From Oidiodendron maius Zn (Eukaryota; Ascomycota; Leotiomycetes; Myxotrichaceae): a stretch of DNA of 64,000 nt. Made by a program: the position numbers and the translations under genes. Positions 35,368 to 45,515 of the stretch are shown piece by piece. Below the pieces are notes generated by a model, which was given only the letters and a program-made list of their open reading frames with translations, was not told the DNA's origin and ran no database searches. The stretch is from contig KN832875.1 of the NCBI GenBank assembly GCA_000827325.1, positions 1,240,001-1,304,000 on the forward strand, given 5' to 3'. Numbering within the stretch: the stretch's first letter is position 1; every line of letters begins with the position of its first letter.

Positions 35368-36708
35368 AGCCATGTAGATCGTGCTGCTGGAGGACCATTT
35401 TGATTGAATTTGTTGCATTTTTACGGCGTGGCAGATATCATCTACTTTATCTAGATACTGGCCTGCTCTAGAGGATTCTAAGACTAGAAAAACGATGGAA
35501 TGGACGAGTGAAGCAAAAAGCAAGTGCTTGCCTTTGACCAAAACTGTACCATTCTCTACTGCCGGTTTCTCTGTGTTAAATATTACCTGTCCTGGATTTT
35601 ACCTAGTCAGGAATATAAGACAAGCATTCATGACTTTGAATAACACATTTGGCATGTCACAATCAACATTCTATGCTCTATTTGTACCGGCACAATCATC
35701 AATAGCTACTCCACGATTTTATGAAGCTTTGCTGTCAGTGAATTGAGAGACTAAATACATGCTTTTGGCAATAGTCGCAATTTGTTTTAATTTCTTCTCC
35801 GCAAGACAATCCCTTGTCTCTGATGTTTGGCCAGAGGCTGCTAAAACAGGGATGAAAAGGTCGAGATAATGAAATCGGAAAGTCGCCTATTGATTCCACA
35901 TTGCATGTGAACACTCTTAGAGAACAGCGGCCACATGATATGATCGATGATTCAATGACAGCAATGATTTTATCAGATGTTAGAGGTGCGGTCCTACCCA
36001 AACTGAGTAGATAGCTCGTCCTTCGCTATGAAGGTCTGGTGCAGCCGTGTCAGCTTTGTTTCAAGACCCTAGAGCTGCGGGGTGAAATACTCGGCCTGCG
36101 CGAGGAGATGGAAGAGCGCTTGGCGATTTGTGAGCTGCCTTAATGACTCTTTTCTGGGATAGCGGTATTGGGATTTGGCACCTGATGACAATTGTCTCCC
36201 TGATCCCTTGTTGATCGGGGGAGGGGCAAAGAGGTACAACATGTGATCCTCATAGACTCATCGACGACATTGATAATTACGTGGGCAAAGAAGTGACTCA
36301 AATTTCTAAAGACTCAGCTCTTAAGAGCTTAGGTTATTTCAAGATGTCTTTTGTAGTTGCGTTGAGCAATATTGCAGGGTAAGTGGTCACTCGGATTGGC
36401 TTAGCGTTGCTGTAGAGCTGGCTCTGTTTATGCTGCGACCCAAGATGGACCTTCTTCCCTCCATTTACCACAACAACTCCCCATCGCCCAGATCAGATCC
36501 CGTTCCAGTTCCATTTACCTGTCAGATCATCTTCTGCGACAGCAACAGCTTAGTTCTTAGGTCCATTCACAAGCAGCATTAAGTTAAACCGTAAGCATAT
36601 ATGATCTAGACTTTCCCGTCGCATCAGTCAAGAACGCGTCAACCATTTGCGCCAACCCTCTTTCTGCCTCCACAACAATCACATTTACTGATTCACATAC
36701 AGGATACA
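35368..36708. other. intergenic, carrier 3' UTR / H1-like promoter
   Basis: About 1.3 kb between two plus-strand genes. The first part should be carrier 3' UTR. An 83-codon frame (35495-35746) and an opposite one (35735-36001) have no recognised family. The last 200 bp is the promoter of the H1-like gene, with an MCB motif at 36634-36639 and a TGACTCA (AP-1/Gcn4-like) at about 36295. Confidence 0.45.
36634..36639. promoter_or_regulatory. MCB (ACGCGT) motif upstream of H1-like gene
   Basis: Exact ACGCGT 70 bp before the predicted ATG at 36709. Histone-type genes are S-phase expressed, which fits, but a single 6-mer is weak evidence. Confidence 0.35.
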
Positions 36709-37433
36709 ATGGCCCGTGAAGGAACGCGCTCTGCGACCGGTCCGTATTCCTGCCATCCCTCAAATTTCACGTTACAGTTGCGGCCTCTCGGCGCGTAACA
36801 TGACCGGCTTCAGCTAAACAGATGTGTATAGGGAACTCCCGACCGAGAGTCTTCCCAACCTTCCCCGAGCCAACAGCTACCACGACCAAGAAGCGTGCTA
36901 AAGCCAATACTGGTGCAAAGAGGGGCCCAAAGAAGGCGACTGCCACTAAAAGCAGCAAGCCAACTGGCGTTACCAAGAAGGCTCCGACAAAGAAAACCAC
37001 TACCGCTGCTAAGGTAAGACACTTTGGTCGCGCATCTGTCTTCTCTTTACTAATAGTAACTATAGGCCAAAACTGCTGTCAAGAAGGCCGAAGGCGCTGC
37101 GAAGAAGGTATGTTATTGTCGCTCTTTGTTATGAATGTTTCGCGACGCGTCTCCAAACTTTATAAGCAAATGTTATACCAAGCGTGTATCATTACGAGCG
37201 CAGTTTATTTGGAGGCTATGGAGTTCCTATATGCCCGTACTTTCATGTCCCTAAGCGATAATATATTGGCTATTTCCTGTAAATGGTCTTGGATCTTCGA
37301 CTACTCCCGACATCCTCGTACTTCACTTGCGAAGCTAATCAACATCTCTACTTAGACTGCTGCTCCAAAGAAAGCTAAAGCCGCCGATGCAACCAAGAAG
37401 ACTACTGCCGCTGCTCCTGCTGCTAAGAAGTAA
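36709..37433 (+). CDS. small lysine/alanine-rich H1-like basic protein
   Basis: Four exons, 36709-36739, 36832-37013, 37066-37107 and 37356-37433, give about 110 residues. The N-terminus is MAREGTRSATGNSRPRVFPT; the rest is a Lys/Ala/Thr/Pro-rich tail (KKRAKANTGAKRGPKKATAT, TKKAPTKKTTTAAKAKTAV, ends APAAKK) like the C-terminal tail of histone H1 or a nucleolar basic protein. No winged-helix globular domain is present, so this is not a normal H1; a chromatin or ribosome-associated role is inference. The introns have proper ends: the first is GTCCGT...TATAG, the last is long (248 nt) and separates two phase-0 Lys-rich exons. I do not know a gene name. Confidence 0.65.
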
Positions 37434-37952
37434 ACCTCTTTCCACAGAAATGACTCTAACGCAAACAACACGGACCGAGCAGATGGCGCATCTCCAGTCT
37501 TGCACTACCACTGGAATTACTTATGCTCAGGTACTCGTTAACCTTGACTGCCACTTGGGCAGCGAGATCGGCGTTTGAGGAGTTAGTTCTGGATGGCTAG
37601 GTGTATGCTGGAAGCGTGGTATCTAATGGTATGCACTGTGGCACATGCCGTCTGATGGCTATGGGTTTCGTTTTCCGCGATCTGTTGCTCTTGCCGTATT
37701 GTACTTGTCCCTTCCTTTGATGCTTAGATACTCATGCAACTTATGTTACTACCTTACGTGTCTTGGAGCTATCGTCGTATAATTTCTCCGTTCGTATTAA
37801 CTAAGTAGCACTTCTAGCATGCGAACATATCCCCTCGTTACCCCTTGAGCTAGTAATTTGCGTCCCATACATTTCGTAGGTAGCAGCAGATGCGTAATTT
37901 GTACGGCCAATGCTCTCTCTAGCCGTAATTTCTAATCTGTATCCGCAGCCTT
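37434..37952. other. convergent 3' region, H1-like / Pby1
   Basis: 519 bp between two convergent stop codons. Likely both 3' UTRs. One 63-codon frame at 37387-37578 overlaps the last exon of the H1-like gene and is judged a shadow. No other feature seen. Confidence 0.45.
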
Positions 37953-40426
37953 CTATCTCCGTCCCAAATCCAATTTTTTAACTAGTACCATTGCTTCTTC
38001 GCCGTCTTCTTTCTTAATTCCAATGCCAAAGAATCTCCCAACCACTACGTCCATTACACCCTCCCACAAGCCCCCTACAAGAGTCTTCAAAGCGTTCCCT
38101 GTCTGTCTAAAATCTGGAAATGCATTAATTTCTAGCAGCCACGGCACGCCATGCTCATCAACCAGAAAATCCAACCCAAAGAGCTCAAATGCATTCGGTA
38201 GTGTTTGAAAATGTACCATCATACCTTTGGCAGCGGCCTCAAATATCTCGCCGGTCGTGTCGCAGATGTGCTTGAAAATCTCGGCTTTCTGTGACGATGG
38301 GATGCCAAGATCCCAGAATGTCTCGATTGCGCCGTCGTGAGAACCAGTCTGCAGGCATGTGTTTGTGAGGTGTGCGGAGAGGTTGCGAGTATTGGGAGAG
38401 CAAGCAGATGACCATGGAGTGGAGTAAGGAGTTGCGGCGAAGAGAGCAAGCATCGGCTTGTAGACGTATACTTCAAGACTGCCGGACGCTAAGACATATA
38501 CTCTTATATGGAACTTCCGCGGGTTTGAGGGAACTAGTAGTGGTGGGTGGATGTACGGCTGAGCGATGAAGTGACGGAGATGGGACGTTACAATATAGTC
38601 CACGCTCTCCTCTTCTGGTCTCTTCTCTGAAGCAATAGCCTGATTCAATCTGTCCACTCCTTCATCATCATCTTCGGAATCCGGATTTTCGGCCTCCCAG
38701 TCCTCAAAAATAGATTGCAGTTCCTCTTCTGTACTGAATAGTCGGATGCCTTGTCCTCGATCACTCATTCCGGGTTTTAGGATCCACCACTCTCGTTCAT
38801 GCGATTTTTTCTCCTCATTTCTCTGGAGGCTAGCTTTTAGTTCCCAGGCTTCCACGAGAGCATCATCCAGGAACTCTGCGTAGTCGACCTCAAAGTCGCA
38901 GGAAGGTTTCATAGTGGTGACAAGAATGGAAGATGGATTCTTAGTTACCCAGTTACGGGCTGTGGTTGCAAGATAGTGTTTTCGGATTAGAGCCTTGCGA
39001 ATAATATATGCGTTCGTGAGAGATGTAGTAGGATGAGACATGATGTGCTCGAAAGGAAGGGATTCGTAAGCGCCTATTTGAAGAAATGGGGCTGATGGGT
39101 CTGGTAGCTCGGATATGGATGATATGATTGTATATAGGCATTCTGGAACTCGTGTCTTAAGAGCCGCCAATATCAGCGGCTGAACATAACTGTCCTCATA
39201 GTCAATGAGGGCATAGAAATGCGTCCCTTTGGGCGTGAACAAAGGATCCATGATTGGGTAATTTTCTGATGGCCTGGGCGATTAATCGTCAGATGTGAAC
39301 ATGCAAAAACGAAATACAAAATTTGCGTTCGATCTAAATGGTTCAAATGCTCCAACGCTTTGCGTGATCGAACTCACAACTTCAACTCCCCTTCCGTTGC
39401 CACAGATGCATGCATAAAATTTGCCTTTAAAGGTGTGACACTGCGGAAAGAAGTTAGCATAGCCAGAGTCCATCATGGGAATATCATACCTTGTAAAGCC
39501 TTCCTTAACTGCCCAGCCGTCATTCCCAGGGCCGGCCTCCTCAACAGATTTATAGACGTCTGAAAAGCGAGGCGCCCACTTGAAATGCTTGTGCGTATGC
39601 TTTGTAAAATTTCCAGTATTACTACTGTCACCTTGCAGCACTCCCTCTGTCTCCCGGATTCTCTCCTCGCCCTCTTCCGCATTTTCGTCTTCGTCCTCTA
39701 CCTCTTGGAAACAACTTCCAGGACCCCAATAATTCTGCAACAGACTGGTCCACAAAATCTTCTTAGTATCGACGTCTTCCACAAGTGGCACATTGACAGA
39801 ATATAAATCGACGCCCTCCGCCCAATTGTTATACAAGTATTCAATCACCCGAATTGATAATCTGGAGGCCCCGGCTATGATTTCAGGGTCATGATTCCGA
39901 GAGAAGAAGGCGTAACTAAGAGCAATCGCTTTTCTTCTGCAAATTGCCGCCTCAAGTGCCCCGCCTAATGTCCCACTGCTCAAGCTGAATACTGCCGTAG
40001 AATTCCTCCCATAATTTGGTCCGCTGACCACGAGGTCTATTGGGCCTCTATCTTGAAAATAATGGTAGAGCCCTATTTGTACGCAGCTTGCGGGTGTTCC
40101 ATCTACCAAGATCCATTCTTCCTGCCCTCCAGATCCTGCTGGGAGGGGTCGAGTGTGGATTGTGCCATCGTCCCCGTGAAGTGTACCCGGGCGGTAATAT
40201 GTGGGCTTGACAGTTTGGCCAATAATATGGGCTTTCCCGATCCAAGATCTTTGAGTGTGAGGAAGAACGACGGATACGACATGACCGGCTTCTTGCAGAG
40301 ATTTTACAAGACTGTGGACGTACGGAGAAGACTGATTCGACGGCGGCCCATCGTCGTTGACAATCTGGTGCCAGATTAGTCCCTAGTCAGTAGAGCCTCG
40401 GGGTTGAGACTTACGAGAATATGCAT
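37953..40426 (-). CDS. PBY1: SurE nucleotidase-TTL fusion protein (Pby1 family)
   Basis: Fusion of a SurE phosphatase and a tubulin-tyrosine-ligase-like ATP-grasp domain, as in yeast P-body protein Pby1. Exons: 40426-40415 (12 nt, MHIL), 40364-39490, 39440-39378, 39273-37953; about 756 residues. The SurE half starts MHILIVNDDGPPSNQSSP (DD metal pair), then SGPNYGRN and LSSGTLGGALEAA; all key residues are there. The TTL half starts MDPLFTPKGTHFYALIDYED, with GRxWxxKP-like WWILKPGMSDRGQGIRLF as the nucleotide site and ELFGLDFLVDEHGVPWLLEINAFPDF as the metal-binding end. Introns between the halves were placed so EGFT|SVTPLKANF...EGELKLPSENYPIMDPL reads continuously; otherwise the two halves would look like separate genes. 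Confidence 0.87.
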
Positions 40427-40867
40427 TTTAATTTGCTGGGAGTAGAATTAGAGCTCCCTAATTTATGGTTTGGAGGGATTCCTGTAGGTTGGCTGCTAGC
40501 ATTTTGATCCTTTGAGGTTTCGCGCTACAGCTTTGTCCGATCACGCATCCTTACCGAGTGGTGGGGGGAGATTGCTACAGAGGACCCCGCGCAAAAAAAT
40601 AAACGGATAAAATCGAGGGGTCACAGTGGAAAAGTTGAAATTCCGTTGCAATTATTATGTCATTCGTGTTTGTATGGGTCTAAAACCCCTATTTGTACTT
40701 ATCAAGTTCGACCGCCCGGAGGAGTTCCTCCCAGTCATTACCAGTTGTCTCGTGATGCAAATGCCAGATGCAAGGGGAAAGCAAAATAACCGCTGTCGTT
40801 TTAGACACCTACAAAGCGGATATCGTGTAATACAGGCCACCGAATAAAACAACCAGCTTCAGCCTAT
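40427..40867. other. intergenic, Pby1 promoter / disordered protein 3' side
   Basis: About 440 bp upstream of Pby1 and downstream of the S/T-P-rich gene, both minus strand. No gene or repeat recognised; a 73-codon frame has no family. Confidence 0.45.
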
Positions 40868-42283
40868 TCACTCTCCACGGATCTTCTTACCGCTACCGCC
40901 TCTCTTGAGAGACTCGCCTCCTCGCTTGCGGCTGCGAGACGGGGCGTCTCTACCAAGAGAGAAGCTGTGACGGAACGGGCTGAGGCTACCATCACGCTCC
41001 GCCTGAGCAGGCGAGCCAGTTATATCTGTCTGCTTGGATCTCGTAACTCTGGTAGTGGTAGGTGGGGATGCTGGTGCGAACTTGGGAGCTTTTGGCGTTG
41101 CGATGGCATCATCCATCTGACCTTTAGGAGTAGAGAGATGGTTGGGCTCCTCAATATCCGTGACAGCTTCTTCCTCATCCTCGGTGGCATGGGATCGCGT
41201 TTCTCTAGCTCTAAGTTGCTCCGGAGTTGGGAAGAGGAGGCGTGGCTTGACGGAAGACCGAGTGAGCGGACGACGCAGTCTCGAAGGTATGTCTTCCTCG
41301 AGAGCAGCATCAATTGCAGCAATATCGTCGACCACACTGCCTTCATCTTCCTCCGTATCGTTGAATTTGCGAAAGGTCTTTTTGCCACGGCTACGTAAAA
41401 TGTTAGACACCGGACGTAACCAAAGAGCGGGTGCATATACTCACAAGACATAGATCAACCCATCTTCTCGGCGCTCAGCCTCCTCAATAGTCTGTTCCCC
41501 TTCGCCTGGGATTGCAATCTTTCTACGCTTGCTCGACCGTTTCGTTGGCTCAGGTTGGGCGGCAGCACCGGATTGACCGTAGAATGGGTTATCAGCGCTA
41601 AGATCAGCTTCGGGGATTCGATCATGGCTGTCGGTGTAGATTGCGATTTCAGTATCTTCATCCTCAGCTCCAAAACTACCCAGAGTATAACCGTTATGTT
41701 GCTTGCGACCTTTCTTCTTTGGCGATGGCATAGCATCCTCAGCTGTCTCACCACGGATGGGAAATAGGTTGCGCGCAATTGACTTGATTCCAGGGGTGAC
41801 GACAGTAGGCTTCTGCGTAGGAGTCTTGGCGGGTGTTGGGAGCATGCCGTTGTTGCGCAGTGCGGTCGTAGACCGGCCTGGCTCCATGTTACCCCCGTGA
41901 GAAGGAGCAGGAATGCCTGGCACAGAATTTGGAGCCACAGTTGAGTCGAAGGCTAATCCATCAGAGACTTTTCTGTCATTATTAACAGGCGATGCCTTTG
42001 GCGCCCTCTTTCTTGATCCCATCCTGGAAGATGGGGGGGAGAAGGCGCGATTAGGAGTGGTTACAGAAGCAACCTTCTTGGCTGAGTTTGGTGAAGGAGG
42101 GTTCGCGTGCAAGTTATGCGGTGGTGTGTGTGCAGCTCTAGCGCGTTGTGATGAGACTCGAGAAGACTTGCGAGGGGAGTACGGTTGGTAGTTATCCTCC
42201 CATCCGTGCTTTGGGGTGGTTGGAGTGTGAAGGTTGGAAGAGAGTGGAGGAGTGGAAGGTCTAAGAGAAGATGAGGAAGCCAT
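40868..42283 (-). CDS. uncharacterised disordered nuclear-type protein rich in S/T-P sites
   Basis: Not recognised by name. Exons 42283-41445 and 41390-40868 (intron 54 nt) predict 453 residues. The frame extends upstream only with GTG; ATG 42283 opens MASSSSLRPSTPPLSSNL. The protein is low-complexity and basic, with some 19 S/T-P dipeptides (LPTPAKTPTQ, PGIKSIARNLFP), typical of CDK substrates. A short conserved-looking stretch spans the splice: GLIYVFRGKKTFRKF; the acidic NPFYG region precedes it. Another basic patch is KRSSKRRKIAI. A nuclear, cell-cycle-related protein is a guess from composition and from its neighbour DUO1, with which it is divergent. No catalytic motif seen. Confidence 0.75.
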
Positions 42284-42864
42284 CTTCACGACAGACCGGC
42301 CGATATTCACGGTGCTTGTCGTAGTGACTGGTGATCAAGCGAGAAGACAATAGTGAATTTGATAGAGCGCACAAGACTTCCAAATTGGCTGACAGGAAGA
42401 TCTCACAATGGGAGGGCAGGATGTCAGGAGGTCCAGTCTGAGTTTGGCGCCAGCGGACTGCAGAGCCAGCAGGAGAAGAGCTAAGCAGTGTAAGCAAGTA
42501 TGTTAATGGAGAGTAGAGCACACGCTGGCAATGGAAGAGGAGGACAGGGCAACACAGCCCTTCGAGGGCCAAAATGAGGGGGCTGAACTCAGGCCAAAGA
42601 TTGACTGCGAGGAAATAAATGAGGAGGCTTGCTACACACCTGTTTCCGCCTTTCCACGGACCCCTGCACGTGGCTGGGCGAGTTTCGTTGTTCGCTTATC
42701 TGATGGGTCGGAGATTAAGGTTTATCCGTTCCGATAGAGAGAGAGGTTATTGAGATCTGGAGATGCGAGACGCGTGTGATGGTGGTGAAGTTGTAACTGC
42801 GCGTTTCTTCCTACCAGAGCATATTTTCAGTGTGGTTACAGACCTGGCATTCACTCGAACTAAC
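42284..42864. promoter_or_regulatory. divergent promoter, S/T-P-rich gene / DUO1
   Basis: 581 bp between divergent start codons. MCB ACGCGT at 42770-42775, 90 bp upstream of DUO1, and GCGCGTTT near 42801. A 68-codon ATG frame (42531-42737, plus) lies here; it could be an upstream ORF of DUO1 if transcription starts early, but it shows no family signal. Confidence 0.5.
42770..42775. promoter_or_regulatory. MCB (ACGCGT) motif upstream of DUO1
   Basis: Exact ACGCGT 90 bp before the DUO1 start. DASH genes are mitotic-spindle genes with cell-cycle expression; MBF control is inference. Confidence 0.35.
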
Positions 42865-43649
42865 ATGGCGATCCCTGATACCGGCAAAACAAGCTTCTCC
42901 GACTCGTCAGACGCTGAAGATCTGTTCGCGTCCCCCTCCGTCCCATCCAAGCAAACCAAGCCGCCCCACGACCGCCCTTCAGACAGCACCCATGCCCTTC
43001 TTACTCACAGTGGCAATAGATATGATATTGAACAAACTCGCAATGCCCAATTACAAAAAGAGCTCGAAGGTGTCCGGGGCATCAACGAGGTCATAGAAGG
43101 TGTTGTCTCAAGCCTGGAGTGCGCCAAGGACAATATGGAAGTGAGGCTCTCCCTAATGGCTCCTATTCTGCATAAGGCGCAGTCTGACATATTTTACAGA
43201 CGGTTTCGCGGACCGTCACTTCGGCATCAACGCTGCTGAATACCTGGATACGCATTCTCTCGCAAACGGAGCACAACCAGCGTCTGCTTTTGAATACCAA
43301 TTGGCACGGCGCAACTCAAGATCTTGCTAATATAGAGAATGAGGTGATTTTACGGATGCAAGCTGCAGAGAGGAAGACTGCGGAAGAGGAGCGAAGAAAG
43401 GAGGAGGCTAAAAGGCGAGCTGAAGAAGAGGAAAGGCAACAGCAAGCAGGAGCCACACGGGGAGCCAGGGGAACGAGAGGCAGGGCGAGAGGTGTGGGAA
43501 GGGCTGGTAACGTCAACAGTAGTGGTTATGGTGTTAGTGGATCTAGTAACCTATCGTCGAGTCGTGGGGCATCTCAGACTACGGCTGGACGGAGTGGAAT
43601 AGGAAGAAGTAGCGGAAGTGTCAGAGGCAGAGGGCGAGGAATCCGATAA
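42865..43649 (+). CDS. DUO1: DASH/Dam1 complex subunit Duo1
   Basis: Subunit of the fungal-specific DASH complex that couples kinetochores to microtubule ends. Exons 42865-43140 and 43200-43649 (intron 59 nt), about 241 residues. The core reads LEGVRGINEVIEGVVSSLECAKDNME, continued after the splice by TVSRTVTSASTLLNTWIRIL and SQTEHNQRLL, the Duo1 signature region. A helical, charged stretch (about residues 150-195, RKTAEEERRKEEAKRRAEEE) is probably coiled coil. The tail is Gly/Arg/Ser-rich with RGRARGVGRAG and RGRGRGIR. ATG 42865 chosen over earlier non-ATG starts because family sequence begins near it. Confidence 0.88.
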
Positions 43650-43759
43650 ATGAAGTCATGAGTGCATTATCCTATGTCTACACTCCCGTGATATCCAGGG
43701 CCCAATGAAATCCTTAATATGTTGTCTTGCCTCCAAGACGCCCTACTCCAATGAGTGTA

Positions 43760-45115
43760 TCAATTTTTCTTGAAGAACTCGCTCAGCTTCTTCATCCCCG
43801 TTATATTAGCTTTCTTTAATCTCTTGACTCCGAGGCTCTCCCCTGCTTTCTTTCTCTTCTCCTCTTCTTCCATCTTGCGTTTCTTCTCTGCTCGTATTTC
43901 TGCATCCTCGTCGTCCTGCAGGGACCGCTTCCTCGAATAGTCACCAAAAGACCTCGTAGCTGCGGCTTCTCGCCGTAACTTGGAAAGATGTTCAAGATGT
44001 GTCGATAGAGGTCTAAAGTCCACCGAAGAGGTTGGGCTATACATGGCCGTGTTGATCTTATCTGTCATATGAGGTGTGATATAGTTAGAGCAGAGAAAAT
44101 CCAAAGCCACACGAAGACGTAGGAGTTCAGCAACGCCATCTGGTGCAACAATCTTGGGCGATATTATTTTTGACTCTTGCGCCAACTCAGTACTGGTAGA
44201 CTCCTCTGAGAACGAAGTAAATGCCGTAGATGCATGCGAGAATGAGCTTGCAGCACTGTCCGTGGATGACGCAGTTGCCTGACTGTCCCGAGCTTCCGAA
44301 CTGGGAGTTAAGAGGTGGGAAGTCCCTTGTGGGCAATCTCTTTCTTCCAAGTCCTGTAACGAGTTTTCGTCCCTCGTTATACTAAGCATTGGTACTTCAA
44401 GAGCTTTTCTTACTAGTTTTTCCTCAATACTGGCTGGTAGCCCTCTCTCAACCATCCTTCTTGCCTTCTGTAGTACCTCCTTCAATAATCTCTCTTCGTC
44501 CAGCCTATACATAGTCTCTTCACCAGCTTCCACCGTCTCACAGATGGCTTGCATTCTTTTCTCCAATAAGTTCCGTAAATTATCTCTTCTTAAAAAGCTA
44601 CCTAGATGAGGCGAGTCGCTCACAACTCGTTCAAAGTAGTCATCGCTCGAGAGGAATAGTCTCTTGGGTGCATCAGAGTTTTTGGATGTGGGAGACAGTG
44701 CCGGGAGTAGGAAGAAAATAGGATCAACTGGAGTAGCGATAAATATATCCGCTGTCCGTGTCACATATCCCCTCGCCAGATTCGAGTCCACCCCATTATC
44801 TGCAGCGTCTGCTGGTATTTCGGCTTCCGTTCCAGAGCGAGAAAGCAACCAGCTTCTGGGAGTCATCTTCGGCACCCCAACGACCTTGAACTCGTAGAAG
44901 CCGCGTACGGGGCATACAACATATCGATCCTTGGAGTGATATCTTGGATTCGTGAGAGATATTATTCGAGCTTCTGGGGTAATCCCCTCCGGTAATACGA
45001 ATATTCGCGCTGGATTGGGCGAGTCGGGGTTCAATTGAACCTTCGCCGACATTGATTTTGAGACTTCGAAATCCTCAGAAGCAGTTTTGGTAGCTCCTTT
45101 TGTGCGAGTCTTCAT
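43760..45115 (-). CDS. RNH202: ribonuclease H2 subunit B
   Basis: Rnh202/RNASEH2B, the scaffold subunit of the trimeric RNase H2, which removes ribonucleotides and RNA-DNA hybrids from DNA. Single exon, 451 residues. The family core includes RIFVLPEGITPEARIISL, FYEFKVVG and ATPVDPIFFLLPAL, then KRLFLSSDDYF. A basic-acidic central part and a disordered Ser-rich region (about 245-310) follow. It ends MKKLSEFFKKN, a good PCNA-interacting-peptide type box like the human MKSIDTFF box, so it should be recruited to replication forks. It is divergent from MCM10, with two MCB motifs in the shared 400-bp promoter, and convergent with DUO1 (110 bp). Confidence 0.87.
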   Translation of the reverse strand: MKTRTKGATKTASEDFEVSKSMSAKVQLNPDSPNPARIFVLPEGITPEARIISLTNPRYHSKDRYVVCPVRGFYEFKVVGVPKMTPRSWLLSRSGTEAEIPADAADNGVDSNLARGYVTRTADIFIATPVDPIFFLLPALSPTSKNSDAPKRLFLSSDDYFERVVSDSPHLGSFLRRDNLRNLLEKRMQAICETVEAGEETMYRLDEERLLKEVLQKARRMVERGLPASIEEKLVRKALEVPMLSITRDENSLQDLEERDCPQGTSHLLTPSSEARDSQATASSTDSAASSFSHASTAFTSFSEESTSTELAQESKIISPKIVAPDGVAELLRLRVALDFLCSNYITPHMTDKINTAMYSPTSSVDFRPLSTHLEHLSKLRREAAATRSFGDYSRKRSLQDDEDAEIRAEKKRKMEEEEKRKKAGESLGVKRLKKANITGMKKLSEFFKKN

Positions 45116-45197
45116 CGTGTCTAAAGTGCCTTGATGTGGTTGTTGGAGTGAACTTCTCTGAATGCATGGTCCGTTGGCGACTCTGAATATCTGGGAG

Positions 45198-45203
45198 ACG
45201 CGT
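45198..45203. promoter_or_regulatory. MCB (ACGCGT) motif, RNH202/MCM10 promoter, first
   Basis: Exact ACGCGT 83 bp upstream of RNH202, extended to GACGCGTCG. One of a pair; paired MCBs are more telling than single ones. Confidence 0.55.
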
Positions 45204-45226
45204 CGAGGCGCGTTAAATTAATGCTG

Positions 45227-45232
45227 ACGCGT
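45227..45232. promoter_or_regulatory. MCB (ACGCGT) motif, RNH202/MCM10 promoter, second
   Basis: Second exact ACGCGT with the same 9-mer GACGCGTCG, 29 bp from the first (start to start) and 284 bp before the MCM10 ATG. Confidence 0.55.
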
Positions 45233-45515
45233 CGGAACCAATGATGTAGTTAGGCAAAAGTAGATGGTTAGATGTTTAACTCCAAGCCACAAACGTCAAA
45301 GTGCAATCGGAACAGAAGGAGCTCGGCATTTGATGAAATGTACCATTCTGAGCAAACCTCACAACTTCTAGTCCGGCAACGTCAACTCATGGAGCATCTA
45401 TTGACAAGATTGATATAGTTTCGACCGCAGTCTCGCGGAGCATGGGCTGTTCGAAAACGACCTCAACGACAAGACCAAACGTCATGAATATCTTCTGACA
45501 TGAGATTTGAGAATC

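Larger units (their letters stand above)
45116..45515. promoter_or_regulatory. divergent promoter, RNH202 / MCM10
   Basis: 400 bp between the RNH202 start (45115) and the 10-nt first exon of MCM10 (45516). Two ACGCGT motifs sit at 45198-45203 and 45227-45232, both with the 9-mer GACGCGTCG, start-to-start 29 bp apart. Between them is GCGCGTT. A frame on the minus strand (45387-45710) is a shadow of MCM10. Confidence 0.65.

Noticed and set aside
42531-42737. 68-codon ATG frame between the S/T-P gene and DUO1
   Set aside because: No recognised family; can only be an upstream ORF if DUO1 transcription starts early. Kept as a note, not a gene.
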